Source of the DNA: VAZQ01 sp963840535 | GTDB lineage: Bacteria > Pseudomonadota > Alphaproteobacteria > Rhizobiales > Xanthobacteraceae | Reading direction: 5' to 3' | DNA: 64,000 nucleotides | Assembly: GCA_963840535.1 (NCBI GenBank) | Contig: CAWIZJ010000066.1 | Span: 234,766-298,765, forward strand | Shown: one piece after another, positions 1-10,388 of the stretch | How positions within the stretch are numbered: position 1 is the first letter of the stretch | Layout: each line of letters opens with the position of its first letter | Position numbers and translations under genes: made by a program | The notes under the pieces: generated by a model | Told to the model about the DNA's origin: nothing | Database searches by the model: none | The model's input: the letters and a program-made list of their open reading frames with translations, nothing else

Positions 1-640
1 AACCCGAAGGAGCGGGCGACCATCCTCGCCGAGCGAGGCGACACGGTGAAGAGCCCGCGCGGGCTGTTCCTCGTGCTCGAGAATGGCAGCGTCCAGCGGC
101 ACGAGGCCGGCCAGCGTGATCCCGCGGTCGTGCTGTTCGACAGCTACGGGTTCGATCTTTCCTTCCTGGCCGGCAACTCCCAGAACATCAAATATTCGGT
201 TCGCGAGCGCTATCTATGGGAGCTTTATGATCCGACTCGCACCAACAAGGCGTTCGCCGACCAGCCGGCTCAGATCCGGGCCGAATTTCACGATCGCATC
301 ACCGCGCCGCTCTATCCGCTCGCGTTCGCGGTGCTGACCTACGCCTACCTCGGCGCGCCCCGAACAACGCGGCAGGGTCGCACCTTGTCGCTTTTGGGCG
401 CGATCGGCGCATCGTCGGCGCTGCGCGGATTGGGGTTTTTCGGAAGTCATTGCCGGCGTGCACACGCCGATCGCACTGCTGCTTCCCTATCTGGCCTTAG
501 CAGCCGTATTCCTGTTCGGATATTTCGCCATTTCGCGCAGCCTGATCATCGAGCCGCCGGCGCTCATCGCCAATGCAATGACTGCGATCCAAGAACGCCT
601 CGCCCAGCGCAGCCGCGCCCTCATGGGGCATGCGTCATGA
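1..640 (+). CDS. lptF: LPS export ABC transporter permease LptF (5' partial, frameshifted)
   Basis: Carboxy-terminal half of LptF, an inner-membrane permease of the LptB2FG complex that extracts lipopolysaccharide from the inner membrane. The frame is open from base 1, so the start lies upstream of the window. The visible part carries the end of the periplasmic beta-jellyroll domain (motif FLVLENGSVQR) and then the terminal membrane helices. The helices are split between two frames: the first frame runs to about base 438 and the second resumes with HTPIALLLPYLAL and ends at 640. The change falls at a GGGGTTTTT run, so a one-base sequencing error is likely. The stop overlaps the lptG start (ATGA), as expected for translational coupling. 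Confidence 0.85.
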
Positions 641-1725
641 TCGCTGGAACGTTGTCACGATATTTCGGATTGCGCTTCCTCACCGCGGTGGTGGCGGTGT
701 TCGGAGGCACGTTGGTGCTGACCGCGATGATCGATTTTCTGGAGATGATGCGGCGCAGCGGGGACGTCACCGGCGTCTCCGCCTTCACCATCGCCAGGAT
801 CACGGTCTTTCGCGTTCCGTTCATTACCGAGCGCGTGATGCCCTTTGCGGTGCTGGTCGGCGCCATGTTCTGCTACTTGAACCTGTCGCGCCGCCTCGAG
901 CTCGTCGTGGCGCGGGCCGCGGGCCTCTCGGCGTGGCAGTTCATAGCGCCGGCCGTCATCACCGCAGCCGCGATCGGGGTCGTGTTGTCGACCATCTACA
1001 ATCCGATCTCGGCCAATCTGCGCGAGCAGTCCACCCACCTGGAAGCCGAGTTGTTCGGCCGCGACAGCCGGTTCCGCAACCCGAATACCGGATTCTGGCT
1101 GCGCCAGCGCAGCGAGGACGGCCAGACGGTGATCAACGCCAGGTCGAGCTTGCAGCAGGGCGTGCAGTTGGGCGGCGTGACCGTGTTCCGGTTCGATCCT
1201 TCTGGCCATTTCCGCGATCGCATCGAGGCCAAGAGCGCAACGCTCGAACCCGGAAATTGGCGCCTCGACGAGGCCCGGGTCTACGCCAGCGGCACCATCC
1301 CGGCCGAGCGGGAAACGCTTCGGCTGCGCACCAGCCTGACGCCGATCCAGGTCGGAGAAAGCTTCGCCACACCCGAAACCGTGCCCTTCTGGCAGCTCGC
1401 CTCCTACATCGATCTGGCGGAGAACGCGGGTGTTTCGGCCAACGGTTATCGACTGCAGTACTGTCAGCTCCTGATGCAGCCGCTTCACCTCATCGCCATG
1501 GTTCTCCTCGCCGGCGCCGTCAGTCTGCGCTTCTTCCGTTTCGGCGGCGTGCAGAAGGCCGTCCTGGGGGGAATCGCCGCAGGTTTCATGCTTTACGTGC
1601 TGGCGAAGATCACCGGCGACTTGAGCAAGGCGGGATTGATGGCGCCGCTCGCCGCTGCGGCGCTGCCGCCCGCCGTTGGCGGCGTCACCGGCCTCCTGGT
1701 CCTGCTCCATCAGGAGGACGGGTGA
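637..1725 (+). CDS. lptG: LPS export ABC transporter permease LptG
   Basis: Second permease of the LptB2FGC lipopolysaccharide extractor. The protein is 362 residues, normal for LptG, and has the expected plan: an amino-terminal helix pair (FGLRFLTAVVAVFGG), a loop with helix after ERVMPFAVLVGAM, a periplasmic domain over about residues 120-265, and three carboxy-terminal helices. The ATG at 637 overlaps the lptF stop, and the TGA at 1723-1725 overlaps the lptD ATG (TGATG), so lptF, lptG and lptD look like one translationally coupled operon. Nothing is disrupted in this copy. Confidence 0.92.
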   Translation: MIAGTLSRYFGLRFLTAVVAVFGGTLVLTAMIDFLEMMRRSGDVTGVSAFTIARITVFRVPFITERVMPFAVLVGAMFCYLNLSRRLELVVARAAGLSAWQFIAPAVITAAAIGVVLSTIYNPISANLREQSTHLEAELFGRDSRFRNPNTGFWLRQRSEDGQTVINARSSLQQGVQLGGVTVFRFDPSGHFRDRIEAKSATLEPGNWRLDEARVYASGTIPAERETLRLRTSLTPIQVGESFATPETVPFWQLASYIDLAENAGVSANGYRLQYCQLLMQPLHLIAMVLLAGAVSLRFFRFGGVQKAVLGGIAAGFMLYVLAKITGDLSKAGLMAPLAAAALPPAVGGVTGLLVLLHQEDG

Positions 1726-4188
1726 TGGCATCGCCGACCAGCACCCATCGGGCCCGGTCGCGATGCCGCACGCTGTGCGGCGCGCTGTTGGCGCTTGCGG
1801 CTGCCGTCATGGTAATCACCGGTCAGCCGACGCCGGTGCTCGCCCAGCAGGGCATGCTGAGCTTTCCGGCGCGGCCCAAGCCGCCGCCCCGACCGCAGCG
1901 CACGCAAGATCAGATGCTCGTCCGCGCGGAGGAGATCAATTACGACTACACCAACGAGCGCGTCCTGGCCGTCGGTAACGTCCAGATCTACTACGGTGGC
2001 TCGACGCTCGAAGCCAACCGGGTGATCTACGATCAGAAGACCAAGCGCCTGCATGCGGCGGGGAACGTTCAGCTGACCCATCCCGACGGCACGGTGAGCC
2101 GCGGCGAGATCATGGATCTGAGCGACGACTACCGCGACGGCTTCGTGGATTCGCTGCGCGTCGACGCGCCCGAGCAGACCCGTTTTGCCGCCACGCGGGC
2201 GGAGCGGTCGGCCGGCAATTTCACCGTATTCCACAACGGGGTCTATACCGCCTGCGAGCCGTGCAAGGAGGATCCGAGGAAGCCGCCGAAATGGCAGGTG
2301 AAGGCGGCGCGCATGATCCACGACCAGGGCGAGAAGATGATCTACTTCGAGAATGCCAGCCTGGATTTTCTCGGCGTACCGTTCGTCTATATCCCCTATT
2401 TCTCGGCGCCCGACCCCACCGTGAAGCGCAAGTCCGGATTCCTGGTGCCGAGCTACGGCAGCAGCAACGTCTATGGCCTCAGCGTCTCCGTCCCCTATTT
2501 CTGGGCGCTGGCGCCGAACTACGATTTGACCCTGACGCCGATGATCACGACGAAGCAGGGTCCGTTGCTGCAGGGCGAATGGCGGCACCGGTTGGTTACC
2601 GGTGCCTACATCATTCGCGCCTCGGGTCTCTTCCAGCTCGACAAGGAAATATTCCGTCAGGACGGCATCGGGACACCGGGCTATCTCGACTGGCGCGGCA
2701 GCGTGGAAACCACGGGCCAGTTCAACCTATCGGAAAAATGGGTCTGGGGCTGGGACGGCACGCTGCTGTCGGACAAGACCTATCTGCAGGACTACGGCCT
2801 CAACAAATTCGTCCAAACGTCCAATCTGCTCAGGCAGACACCTGATTCCGCCCTGTCCCAACTCTACATCGCCGGTCGTGGCGACCGCAGCTATTTCGAC
2901 GCCCGTACACTCTACTTCTTCGGTTTCTCGCCGTCGGACGATCAGAAGCAGATCCCCATCATCCACCCGGTCGTCGATTCCGACTACACCCTCAAGGACC
3001 CGCTGTTCGGCGGAGAGCTCGCCGTGCGCAGCAACGCGACCAGCCTCTCCCGCGACACCGCCGATTTCAATCCGATCTCGCCGGTCGCCGTCACCCAAGG
3101 CTTATGCAATCCATCGACCGCCGACCCCGCCGTCAAGAACTCGAGCAATTGCCTTCTGCGTGGCGTGCCCGGCAACTATACCCGCGTCTCCAGCGAGGCG
3201 ACCTGGAAACGCACGCTGATCGATTCCTGGGGCCAGATGTTCACTCCATTCATCGCGATGCGTGCCGATGCCGCCGCGGTGGACGTCACGGACCAAACCG
3301 GCGTCTCCAACTACATCAATGTCGGCCAGGCGGATATCGGGCGGGTGATGCCGACCGCCGGTTTCGAATATCGCTATCCCCTGATCAGCGTACAGTCCTG
3401 GGGAACGCAGATGATCGAGCCAATCGCCCAGCTCGTCTTCCGTCCCAATGAGACGGGCGTCGGCCTTTTCCCCAACGAAGACGCGCAGAGCCTGATCTAC
3501 GATGACTTCGAACCTGTTCAAGGTGAACAAGTTCTCCGGCTGGGACCGCGTCGAGGGGGGCAGCCGCGCCAATGTCGGCGTTCAATATACCGCCCAGTTC
3601 AATCGCGGCGGTTACGCCAATTTCCTGTTCGGCCAGTCCTACCAGCTGCTCGGGCAGAACTCGTTTGCGCTCGGCGGCACCACCAATACCGGTCTCGACA
3701 GTGGCCTCGATACCGCGCGTTCCGACTACGTGACGCGCGCATCATATCAGCCGAACTCTACGCTGACCTTCACGTCGCGCTTCCGTCTCGCCGAGTCCGA
3801 CTTCACCTTGCGTCGCACCGAGCTGGAGGCCATCGCCAGCTTCGGCCGCTGGACCACCACGCTCATGTACGGCAACTACGCGGCCCAACCTGCGCTCGGA
3901 TTTCTCGAGGCCCGCGAAGGCGTTCTCGGCACGGCGCGGCTGAAGGTGACTCCGAACTGGGTCTTGCTTGGTGCAGCGCGATATGACCTTCGGGCCGATC
4001 AGGTCAGCCAAACCCAGATCGGCGTCGGCTACATCGACGATTGCCTCATCTTGGCCCTGAACTACATTACTGATTATGCCTATAGTGGCAGTGTGTCGGT
4101 GAACCATACCTACATGATGCAGATCAGCCTGCGTACGCTCGGGGGAAATACGTCCAGTCAAGCGTCGGGGATCGACCGGACGCAGTAG
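1725..4188 (+). CDS. lptD: LPS-assembly outer-membrane protein LptD (one frameshift)
   Basis: LptD is the outer-membrane barrel that inserts lipopolysaccharide into the outer leaflet. The product starts with a signal peptide ending near PVLAQQ, followed by an OstA-like jellyroll (VRAEEINYDYTNERVLAVG) and a long barrel region of about 650 residues. The frame changes near 3507: upstream it reads LIYDDFEPVQGE, while the adjacent frame reads SNLFKVNKFSGWDRVEGG, the continuation expected from the family. One extra base in GACTTCGAAC explains it. The gene lies directly between lptG and surA, the usual order in Hyphomicrobiales. About 820 residues once repaired. Confidence 0.9.
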
Positions 4189-4291
4189 CCGCATAGCCGA
4201 TGGAAGGAAGCAAGCCTCGAATGCGCTCGGCGGGCGGCGTGACGTTTGAAGCAGCGGGAAAAGAGGAGCTGACGAGCAGCAGACGGAAGCG

Positions 4292-5218
4292 ATGATCGAG
4301 AACTTCGCGAAATGCCGAATGCGATCGGCGGCAGCGATTGTGGCGGTAGCGGTACCGTTGCTGGCGGCCACCGCGCAGGCCCAGCACGTCGTCGTCATGG
4401 TCAATGGCGAGCCGATCACTGCGCTCGACATCGAGCAGCGCAGCAAGCTTGCTCAATTGTCGGGGCAGAAGACACCGGTGCGCCAGGAAGTCATCGACGA
4501 GTTGATCAACGAGAAGCTAAAGGTGCGCGAGGCCAAGAGATTTGGTCTGGAGGTCAGCAATGCCGAGGTGGACGGCGCGTTCGCCACGATGGCGGGCCGC
4601 ATGCGCCTGACACCCGAGATGTTGACCCAGCACCTCGCCAAATCCGGAATCAACGTCACCACGCTCAAGAACCGCATTCGAGCCGACATCGCCTGGCCAC
4701 AGATCGTGCGCGGGCGATACCAGCAAAGCCTGCAGATCGGGGAGAAGGACATCCTCACCGCGATGGAGTCGAAGCCCGACGACGGGGTTGGGTATGACTA
4801 CACGCTGCGCCCGATCCTCTTTCTCGTCCCGGCCGGTTCGGCGGAAAGCTTGTTCGAAGGGCGCAAACGGGAGGCGGAAGCCCTGCGCGCGCGCTTCCAG
4901 GGCTGCGACGACGGAATAGCCTTCGCCCGCGCCCTCAGGGACGTTGCCGTGCGCGAACAGGTCGTTCGCAGCTCGGCCGATATTCCACCGGAGCTGCGCA
5001 AGGTTCTCGACGGCGTCGAGGTCGGCCGATTGACGGCGCCGGAGGTCACCAAGCTCGGGATCGAAATGTTCGCGATGTGCGCCAAGAAGGAATCGTCGGC
5101 GGACAATTCGCCCGGAAAGCGCAAGGCTCGCGAGTCGCTCATGGCGCAGCGCTTCGAGCAGCGATCCAAGCAATATCTCAAAGATATACGCAAGAGCTCG
5201 ATGATCGAGTACAAGTAA
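4292..5218 (+). CDS. surA: SurA-type periplasmic chaperone / peptidylprolyl isomerase
   Basis: Periplasmic chaperone that escorts outer-membrane proteins, likely including LptD encoded just upstream. The 308-residue product has a signal peptide cleaved near ATAQA|QHV and then a SurA amino-terminal domain (VVVMVNGEPITALDIEQR). That domain is followed by helices with VIDELINEKLKVREAKR. The rest is a single divergent parvulin-like region rather than the two clear parvulin domains of enterobacterial SurA, which fits the shorter alphaproteobacterial form. It sits between lptD and pdxA, and the seven-base gap to pdxA suggests one transcript. Isomerase activity is not assured from sequence. Confidence 0.82.
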   Translation: MIENFAKCRMRSAAAIVAVAVPLLAATAQAQHVVVMVNGEPITALDIEQRSKLAQLSGQKTPVRQEVIDELINEKLKVREAKRFGLEVSNAEVDGAFATMAGRMRLTPEMLTQHLAKSGINVTTLKNRIRADIAWPQIVRGRYQQSLQIGEKDILTAMESKPDDGVGYDYTLRPILFLVPAGSAESLFEGRKREAEALRARFQGCDDGIAFARALRDVAVREQVVRSSADIPPELRKVLDGVEVGRLTAPEVTKLGIEMFAMCAKKESSADNSPGKRKARESLMAQRFEQRSKQYLKDIRKSSMIEYK

Positions 5219-5225
5219 GGCGCGT

Positions 5226-6275
5226 ATGCGGCGGCCACTAGCGCTCACGCTCGGCGAGCCGGCCGGAATCGGTCCCGACATCACCTTTGCGGCGTGGCGC
5301 CGTCGTGCCGAGCTCGACCTTCCTGCGTTCTACCTGCTGGCCGACCCGAAGTTCGTGGCGCGACGGGCCGAGCGCCTCGCACCCGACATCGCGATCGCCG
5401 TGGTCGACCCGGCGGCGGCGGCGGCGGCGTTCGATAGCGCGCTGCCCGTGGTCGACATCGGGGTGACGGTCACGGCCGAGCCCGGCCGGCCCGATGCATC
5501 GAGCGCGCCCGCCGCGCTGACCGCCATTCGAGCCGCCGTGGCGGCGGTGACGGCCGGCACGGCGACTGCGATCGTCACCAATCCGATCGCCAAGAACATC
5601 CTTTACCGTTCCGGTTTCGCGGAGCCCGGACATACCGAATACCTCGCCAAGCTCTCCGAGCAGGCGACCGGCGTGGCCGCGCAACCCGTGATGATGCTGT
5701 GGTCTCCCGAGCTTGCCGTCGTGCCGGTCACCATCCATCTCCCGCTGCGGGACGTGGTGGGGAGGCTCACCACGGATCTGGTGGTGCAAACCGGCCGGAT
5801 CGTCGCCCGCGACCTTCGTGACCGGTTCGGCATCGCGCAACCGCGCCTCGCCGTCGCCGGCCTCAACCCGCATGCGGGCGAGGAGGGTGCGCTCGGAGAC
5901 GAAGATCTGACCGTCGTGGGCCCGGCAGTCGAGCGCCTCAAGGCTGAAGGCATCGCCGTACGCGGCCCGCTGCCTGCCGACTCGATGTTCCATGAGGCCG
6001 CACGCGCGAGCTACGATGCCGCATTGGCGATGTATCACGACCAGGCGCTGATCCCGATCAAGACGCTCGCCTTCGATCATGCCGTCAACGTCACGCTCGG
6101 CCTGCCGTTCGTGCGGACGTCGCCCGATCACGGTACCGCCTTCGACATCGCGGGCAGCGGTCGGGCCGATCCCGGCAGCTTGATCGCCGCGCTCCAGCTG
6201 GCGGCGCGGCTTTCCGCCGGGACCGATTTGCGCCCGCTCGCACGTCGCGACCCTAGCCCGCGAAGACGGGCGTAA
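5226..6275 (+). CDS. pdxA: 4-hydroxythreonine-4-phosphate dehydrogenase PdxA
   Basis: Catalyses the NAD-dependent oxidation of 4-phosphooxy-L-threonine in the DXP-dependent pyridoxal 5'-phosphate pathway. The 349-residue length is typical. Visible family signatures are LTLGEPAGIGPDITFAAW at the start, IVTNPIAKN, GHTEYLA, and the three metal-ligand histidine contexts VTIHLPL, LNPHAGE and MYHDQAL. FVRTSPDHGTAFDIAG near the end is the expected active-site loop. The start follows surA by seven bases and rsmA follows after eight, the classical surA-pdxA-rsmA arrangement. Confidence 0.95.
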   Translation: MRRPLALTLGEPAGIGPDITFAAWRRRAELDLPAFYLLADPKFVARRAERLAPDIAIAVVDPAAAAAAFDSALPVVDIGVTVTAEPGRPDASSAPAALTAIRAAVAAVTAGTATAIVTNPIAKNILYRSGFAEPGHTEYLAKLSEQATGVAAQPVMMLWSPELAVVPVTIHLPLRDVVGRLTTDLVVQTGRIVARDLRDRFGIAQPRLAVAGLNPHAGEEGALGDEDLTVVGPAVERLKAEGIAVRGPLPADSMFHEAARASYDAALAMYHDQALIPIKTLAFDHAVNVTLGLPFVRTSPDHGTAFDIAGSGRADPGSLIAALQLAARLSAGTDLRPLARRDPSPRRRA

Positions 6276-6283
6276 GCGCCCTG

Positions 6284-7123
6284 ATGAGCGCCATAGACGA
6301 CCTTCCGCCACTGCGCGAGGTGATCCGCCGCCACGACCTCAGGGCCAAGAAGTCGCTCGGCCAGAATTTCCTGCTCGATCTCAATCTCACCGCCCGTATC
6401 GCACGCGCGGCCGGTCCGCTCGAAGGCGTGGACGTGATCGAGATCGGTCCCGGGCCAGGCGGGCTCACCCGCGCACTGCTCGCGCAGGGCGCGCAGCGAG
6501 TCATAGCGGTCGAGCGTGACGACCGCGCCGTTGCGGCACTCGAAGAGATCGCCGCGCGCTATCCGGGACGGCTGACGATCGTTGCGGGCGATGCGCTCGC
6601 CTTCGATCCGCGCCCCCATCTCGGAGAGGCTCCGGCGCGAGTGGTCGCCAACCTGCCTTACAACATAGCAACCGCATTGCTGGTCTCGTGGCTGACGCTC
6701 GAGCCTTGGCCACCCTGGTACGACCGGCTGCTGCTGATGTTCCAGCGCGAGGTCGCCCAGCGCATCGTCGCACGTCCGGGCAGCAGGGCTTACGGTCGGC
6801 TCTCGGTGCTCGCCGGCTGGCGATCCGAGGCAAGGATTCTGTTCGATATCGCCGGCAGCGCTTTCGTGCCGCCGCCCAAGGTGACGTCGTCACTGGTGGC
6901 CCTGACGCCGCGCCGAGATCCCCTCCCCTGCAATCGCCGCGCACTCGAGCGGGTGACCCAGGCCGCGTTCGGGCAGCGCCGCAAGATGCTGCGCCAAAGC
7001 TTGAAATCGCTCGGCAACGCGGCGCTCATCGCGGCCGCAGGCTTGGAGCCGACCGCGCGGGCCGAGGACGTCCCAATCGAGGGTTTTGTTGCGCTCGCGC
7101 GCGCGCTCGCCGCCGGAACGTAG
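6284..7123 (+). CDS. rsmA: 16S rRNA (adenine1518-N6/adenine1519-N6)-dimethyltransferase RsmA
   Basis: Dimethylates A1518 and A1519 in helix 45 of 16S rRNA during small-subunit maturation (KsgA). The product is 279 residues. It shows the family hallmark KKSLGQNFL, the S-adenosylmethionine loop EIGPGPGGLT, an acidic ribose-binding residue in VIAVERDD, and the catalytic NLPYNI motif. The carboxy-terminal domain has PPPKVTSSLV as usual. It closes the lpt-surA-pdxA-rsmA block; the next gene begins 98 bases later. Confidence 0.96.
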   Translation: MSAIDDLPPLREVIRRHDLRAKKSLGQNFLLDLNLTARIARAAGPLEGVDVIEIGPGPGGLTRALLAQGAQRVIAVERDDRAVAALEEIAARYPGRLTIVAGDALAFDPRPHLGEAPARVVANLPYNIATALLVSWLTLEPWPPWYDRLLLMFQREVAQRIVARPGSRAYGRLSVLAGWRSEARILFDIAGSAFVPPPKVTSSLVALTPRRDPLPCNRRALERVTQAAFGQRRKMLRQSLKSLGNAALIAAAGLEPTARAEDVPIEGFVALARALAAGT

Positions 7124-7221
7124 CCCGAGCCTGGCGGGGTGCGCGGGGACCAATCCGCCCGACGTCGGGGCCACCTGGATTTTCGCTTCGCTTCATCGGG
7201 GCTAGCGGCTAAACGAATGCC

Positions 7222-8281
7222 ATGATCAGGCTCCGCCGCCAATCATTGACGGCCTATGCAGCGCCACTGTGCGAAACCATCGTGGAGCGCCCGCAGCCGC
7301 GCGGCAGCGACGTGCTCGTGCGCATCGAGCGCTGCGGGGTATGCCACTCCGACCTCCACATGCAGGACGGCTATTTCCGGCTCGGCGCGGACAAGCAGCT
7401 CGACGTGCGCTCGGGCCGCACACTGCCTTTTACGCTCGGCCACGAGATCGCCGGCGTGGTCGAAAGCGTGGGCGAAGATGCCGGAGGGGCTGCGCCAGGC
7501 GACAGGGTTGCCGTCTATCCGTGGATCGGCTGCGGCGCCTGCCCAGCGTGCCGGCGCGGCGAGGAAAACATTTGCGTCGCACCGCGCTTTCTCGGCATCA
7601 ATGTCGATGGCGGGTTTGCCTCGCACGTGCTGATACCGCATCCGCGCTATTTGATCGCGTATGAGCCGCTTCCGGCCTCGGTGGCGGCAACCCTGATGTG
7701 CTCGGGCCTGACCGCCTACGCCGCCCTCAAGCGGCTCGCAGCGCAAGCCGCGCGCGGGCCGCTTCTGCTGACCGGCATGGGGGGCGTCGGCATGATGGGG
7801 CTGGCGCTCGCACGTGTGCTGTTCGAGCAGCCTCCTATCGTTGCCGACATCGACGCCAGCAAGCGCGCGGCGGCGCTCGAGGCCGGCGCGGCGACGGCAA
7901 TCGATCCGAGCGATGCCGGTGCGCGCAAGGCGCTGCTCGCAGCCACCGGCGGCGGCGTCCACGGTGCCTGCGATTTCGTCGGCTCGGAGCACTCGCTGGC
8001 GTTCGCCACGGGAGCACTGGCAAAGGGGGGCAAGGTCGTGGTGACCGGCCTGTTCGGCGGGACCTTTATCATGCCGGTGGCGATGTTCGGGCTCAAGGCG
8101 ATGGCGATCGAGGGCACCCAGACCGGCACCCTGGCCGAGGCCCGCGAGCTGGTCGACCTGGTGCGCAATCGCGGCCTGCAGTCCGCCCCCGATCGGCGAG
8201 CGTCCGCTCGGCGAGGCCCAGGCCGCGCTCGATGAGCTGCGCTCCGGACGCGTGGTGGGGCGCACGGTGCTCTCGGTTTGA
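7222..8281 (+). CDS. Zinc-dependent alcohol dehydrogenase (frameshift near the end)
   Basis: Medium-chain dehydrogenase/reductase of about 352 residues. The catalytic zinc site is seen in CGVCHSDLH and LGHEIAG, the structural zinc lobe in CGACPACRRGEENIC, and the NAD-binding Rossmann turn in GMGGVGMMG. The primary frame runs on to 8235 with an unrelated tail. A one-base slip in the CCCCC run near 8190 restores IGERPLGEAQAAL and a stop at 8279-8281, so one inserted C is likely. The substrate cannot be told from sequence. It lies alone between rsmA and a small secreted protein. Confidence 0.85.
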
Positions 8282-8384
8282 CCCCGATGCTGCCGCGTTG
8301 CGCATACCCCGATCATCATGGTTAACGACTTGTTAACAGGTTCGGGCGCAGCCTCGGTCGTTCCCCGCAGCAATGGAGCGGGTC

Positions 8385-8723
8385 ATGACCCGGATACGCA
8401 TCGGAACTGGAGGTGTAACGCGTCCCATACTTGCTTTCGTTCTCGCCGCCGCGACCTTGTCGCTCGCCAGTGCCCATGGCCCGGCGGAGTGGATCCAGCG
8501 CGGCGGCTACCGTAATGCAGCCGGAGAACTGTGTTGCGGCGACCGCGACTGCTTCGAGATTGCCGCAGACGACGTGAGCATCACCGGTGCCGGCTATTTC
8601 GTTCGCAGCATCCGCGAGACAATTCCGTACAGCGAGGCGCTGCCGTCACCCGACGGCCACTACTGGCGCTGTCAGTGGGGCGGGATGCGCAAGTGCTTCT
8701 TCGCACCACCACCGAGCATCTGA
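8385..8723 (+). CDS. Small secreted cysteine-containing protein, unknown function
   Basis: A 112-residue product with a signal peptide (LAFVLAAATLSLASA, cleavage near AHG). The short mature domain contains LCCGDRDCFEI and a later WRCQWGGMRKCFF, giving five cysteines in an exported protein. Disulfide bonding is therefore likely; this is inference. The ATG at 8385 is preferred over one at 8373 because GGAG lies at a fitting distance upstream. I recognise the layout from small conserved proteins of Hyphomicrobiales but no function is known to me. The gene converges on gmk. Confidence 0.65.
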   Translation: MTRIRIGTGGVTRPILAFVLAAATLSLASAHGPAEWIQRGGYRNAAGELCCGDRDCFEIAADDVSITGAGYFVRSIRETIPYSEALPSPDGHYWRCQWGGMRKCFFAPPPSI

Positions 8724-8730
8724 GCTGCCG

Positions 8731-9384
8731 TCACAGCTCCGCCTGCAGCCTTCGAACGAAGGCGGTGAGCCCGCTCTGCCGCTCGCGCCGCAGTCGCTCG
8801 ACCGCCAGGATCGACTGCACCTCGGCGAACGCGCGGGCGACGTCGGCATTGATCACCACGTAGTCGTACTCGGCCCAGTGGCTCATCTCGTCGGCGGCCT
8901 TGGCCATGCGGGCATGGATGACCGTGTCGGAATCCTGCGCCCGCGCGCGCAGGCGCCGCTCGAGATCGGGAATGGAGGGCGGCAGCACGAAAATGCTGAC
9001 CAGGTCGCGCGGCGCTTTCTCGCGCAGCTGCTGCGTGCCTTGCCAATCGATGTCGAACAGGACATCGCGCCCGCCTGCCAGCGCCAACTCCACCGGCGCC
9101 CGCGGCGTGCCGTAGCGATGCCCGAAAACCTGCGCCCATTCCAGGAGGTCGCCGTTGCCCACCATGGCATCGAAGCGTGCGGCATCGATGAAATGATAGT
9201 CGCGGCCGTCGACCTCGCCCGGTCGCTGCACGCGCGTGGTCACCGACACCGAGAGGTCGACGGCGGGATCGGCGTCCAGGAGCTTGCGCGACAGGGTGGT
9301 CTTGCCCGCACCGGACGGCGACGACAGCACCAGCATCAGCCCCCGACGGGCGATCGCTTTTTCCCGCTGCCGACCGCTGGTCAT
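8731..9384 (-). CDS. gmk: Guanylate kinase
   Basis: Phosphorylates GMP to GDP. The 217-residue protein has the P-loop SSPSGAGKTTL close to the start, the GMP-binding region VSVTTRVQRPGEVDGRDYHF, and the LLEWAQVFGHRYGTPR segment typical of bacterial guanylate kinases. It is the last gene of the minus-strand block fabD-fabG-acpP-fabF-mltG-yicC-gmk and follows yicC with a four-base gap, so it is probably co-transcribed. Confidence 0.96.
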   Translation of the reverse strand: MTSGRQREKAIARRGLMLVLSSPSGAGKTTLSRKLLDADPAVDLSVSVTTRVQRPGEVDGRDYHFIDAARFDAMVGNGDLLEWAQVFGHRYGTPRAPVELALAGGRDVLFDIDWQGTQQLREKAPRDLVSIFVLPPSIPDLERRLRARAQDSDTVIHARMAKAADEMSHWAEYDYVVINADVARAFAEVQSILAVERLRRERQSGLTAFVRRLQAEL

Positions 9385-9388
9385 CCGC

Positions 9389-10276
9389 TCATTCCAGGTT
9401 CTGCACCTGCTCGCGGAACTGCTCGACCACCCCCTTGAGCTCGACCCCGATATTGGTCAGTTCCACGTCGTTCGACTTGGAGCACAGCGTATTGGCCTCA
9501 CGGTTGAGCTCCTGGGCGAGGAAATCGAGCCTGCGGCCCACAGCCCCGCCGTCCGCGATCAGGCGTCCTACCTGCGCGAGGTGCGAGGCCAAGCGATCGA
9601 GCTCCTCGCGAATGTCAGCCTTGCTGGCGATCAGGATCGCCTCCTGATGCAGCCGATCGGGGTCGAAGCGATTGGACGCCTCGACCAGCGTCGCCACCTG
9701 TTCGGCGATGCGCGCCTTGATGGCCTCGGGCCGACGGCCGGGTGCGGCCTCCGCCCGTGCGGCAAGGGCAGAGATCTCACCGACGCGCTGAACGAGGACC
9801 TGCCTCAGGGTCTCGCCTTCCTGCCGACGCATGGCGGAGAGCTCGTCGACGGTTTGCCGGAAGCCGCCGATGACCGCAGCCTCCGCAGCACGCCGCTCCT
9901 CCTCGCGCTCGTCCTCGTCGACGACCTCGATCACGCCCTTGAGCGAGAGGATGCCGTCCAGCCGCGGCTGCGCCGCCTCGATCCGGCCGGTGAGGGTCTT
10001 GATGGTCGCCAGGACGGCGGCCAGCACCGGCTCGTTCACGCGCACGATGGGGGCAACGCCTTGGCGCTCGACCGTCAGCGTTCCGTAGACGGTACCACGC
10101 GCAAGCGCCTGCGCGCCGATCGAGCGCACCGGGCCCTCGACCGCATCCCAGCCCGGCGGCAGGCGCAGTCTCAGATCGAGCCCCTTCGCGTTGACCGATT
10201 TGAGCTCCCACGCCCACTCGTAGGACCCGCTCACGCCGTGACCGCGGGCGAAGCCGGTCATGCTGGAAAGCGCCAT
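9389..10276 (-). CDS. yicC: YicC family endoribonuclease-like protein
   Basis: Member of the YicC/YloC family, reported in E. coli as an RNase that acts on small RNAs. The start at 10276 gives MALSSMTGFARG, the usual opening, and about 295 residues; a start at 10321 would add 15 residues without family character. The amino-terminal domain continues with WELKSVNAKGLDLRLRLP, and the carboxy-terminal DUF1732 domain ends with NREANTLCSKS and VKGVVEQFREQVQN-like sequence. It is placed between mltG and gmk, the common alphaproteobacterial order. Confidence 0.88.
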   Translation of the reverse strand: MALSSMTGFARGHGVSGSYEWAWELKSVNAKGLDLRLRLPPGWDAVEGPVRSIGAQALARGTVYGTLTVERQGVAPIVRVNEPVLAAVLATIKTLTGRIEAAQPRLDGILSLKGVIEVVDEDEREEERRAAEAAVIGGFRQTVDELSAMRRQEGETLRQVLVQRVGEISALAARAEAAPGRRPEAIKARIAEQVATLVEASNRFDPDRLHQEAILIASKADIREELDRLASHLAQVGRLIADGGAVGRRLDFLAQELNREANTLCSKSNDVELTNIGVELKGVVEQFREQVQNLE

Positions 10277-10388
10277 AAACCCGCGTTTCCCCGGAGGAAT
10301 CCCGAAACGGTCGAAATCCACCTCGACCTTAGCGGCGAGGACGGGGCGTCACAAGATCGCGTGCATCTGTCGCGGCGCTACCGCACCG

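Noticed and set aside
630..1724. Open frame upstream of and in frame with lptD across lptG
   Set aside because: It overlaps lptG, is arginine- and histidine-rich with no domain, and reflects high GC. The true lptD start is 1725.
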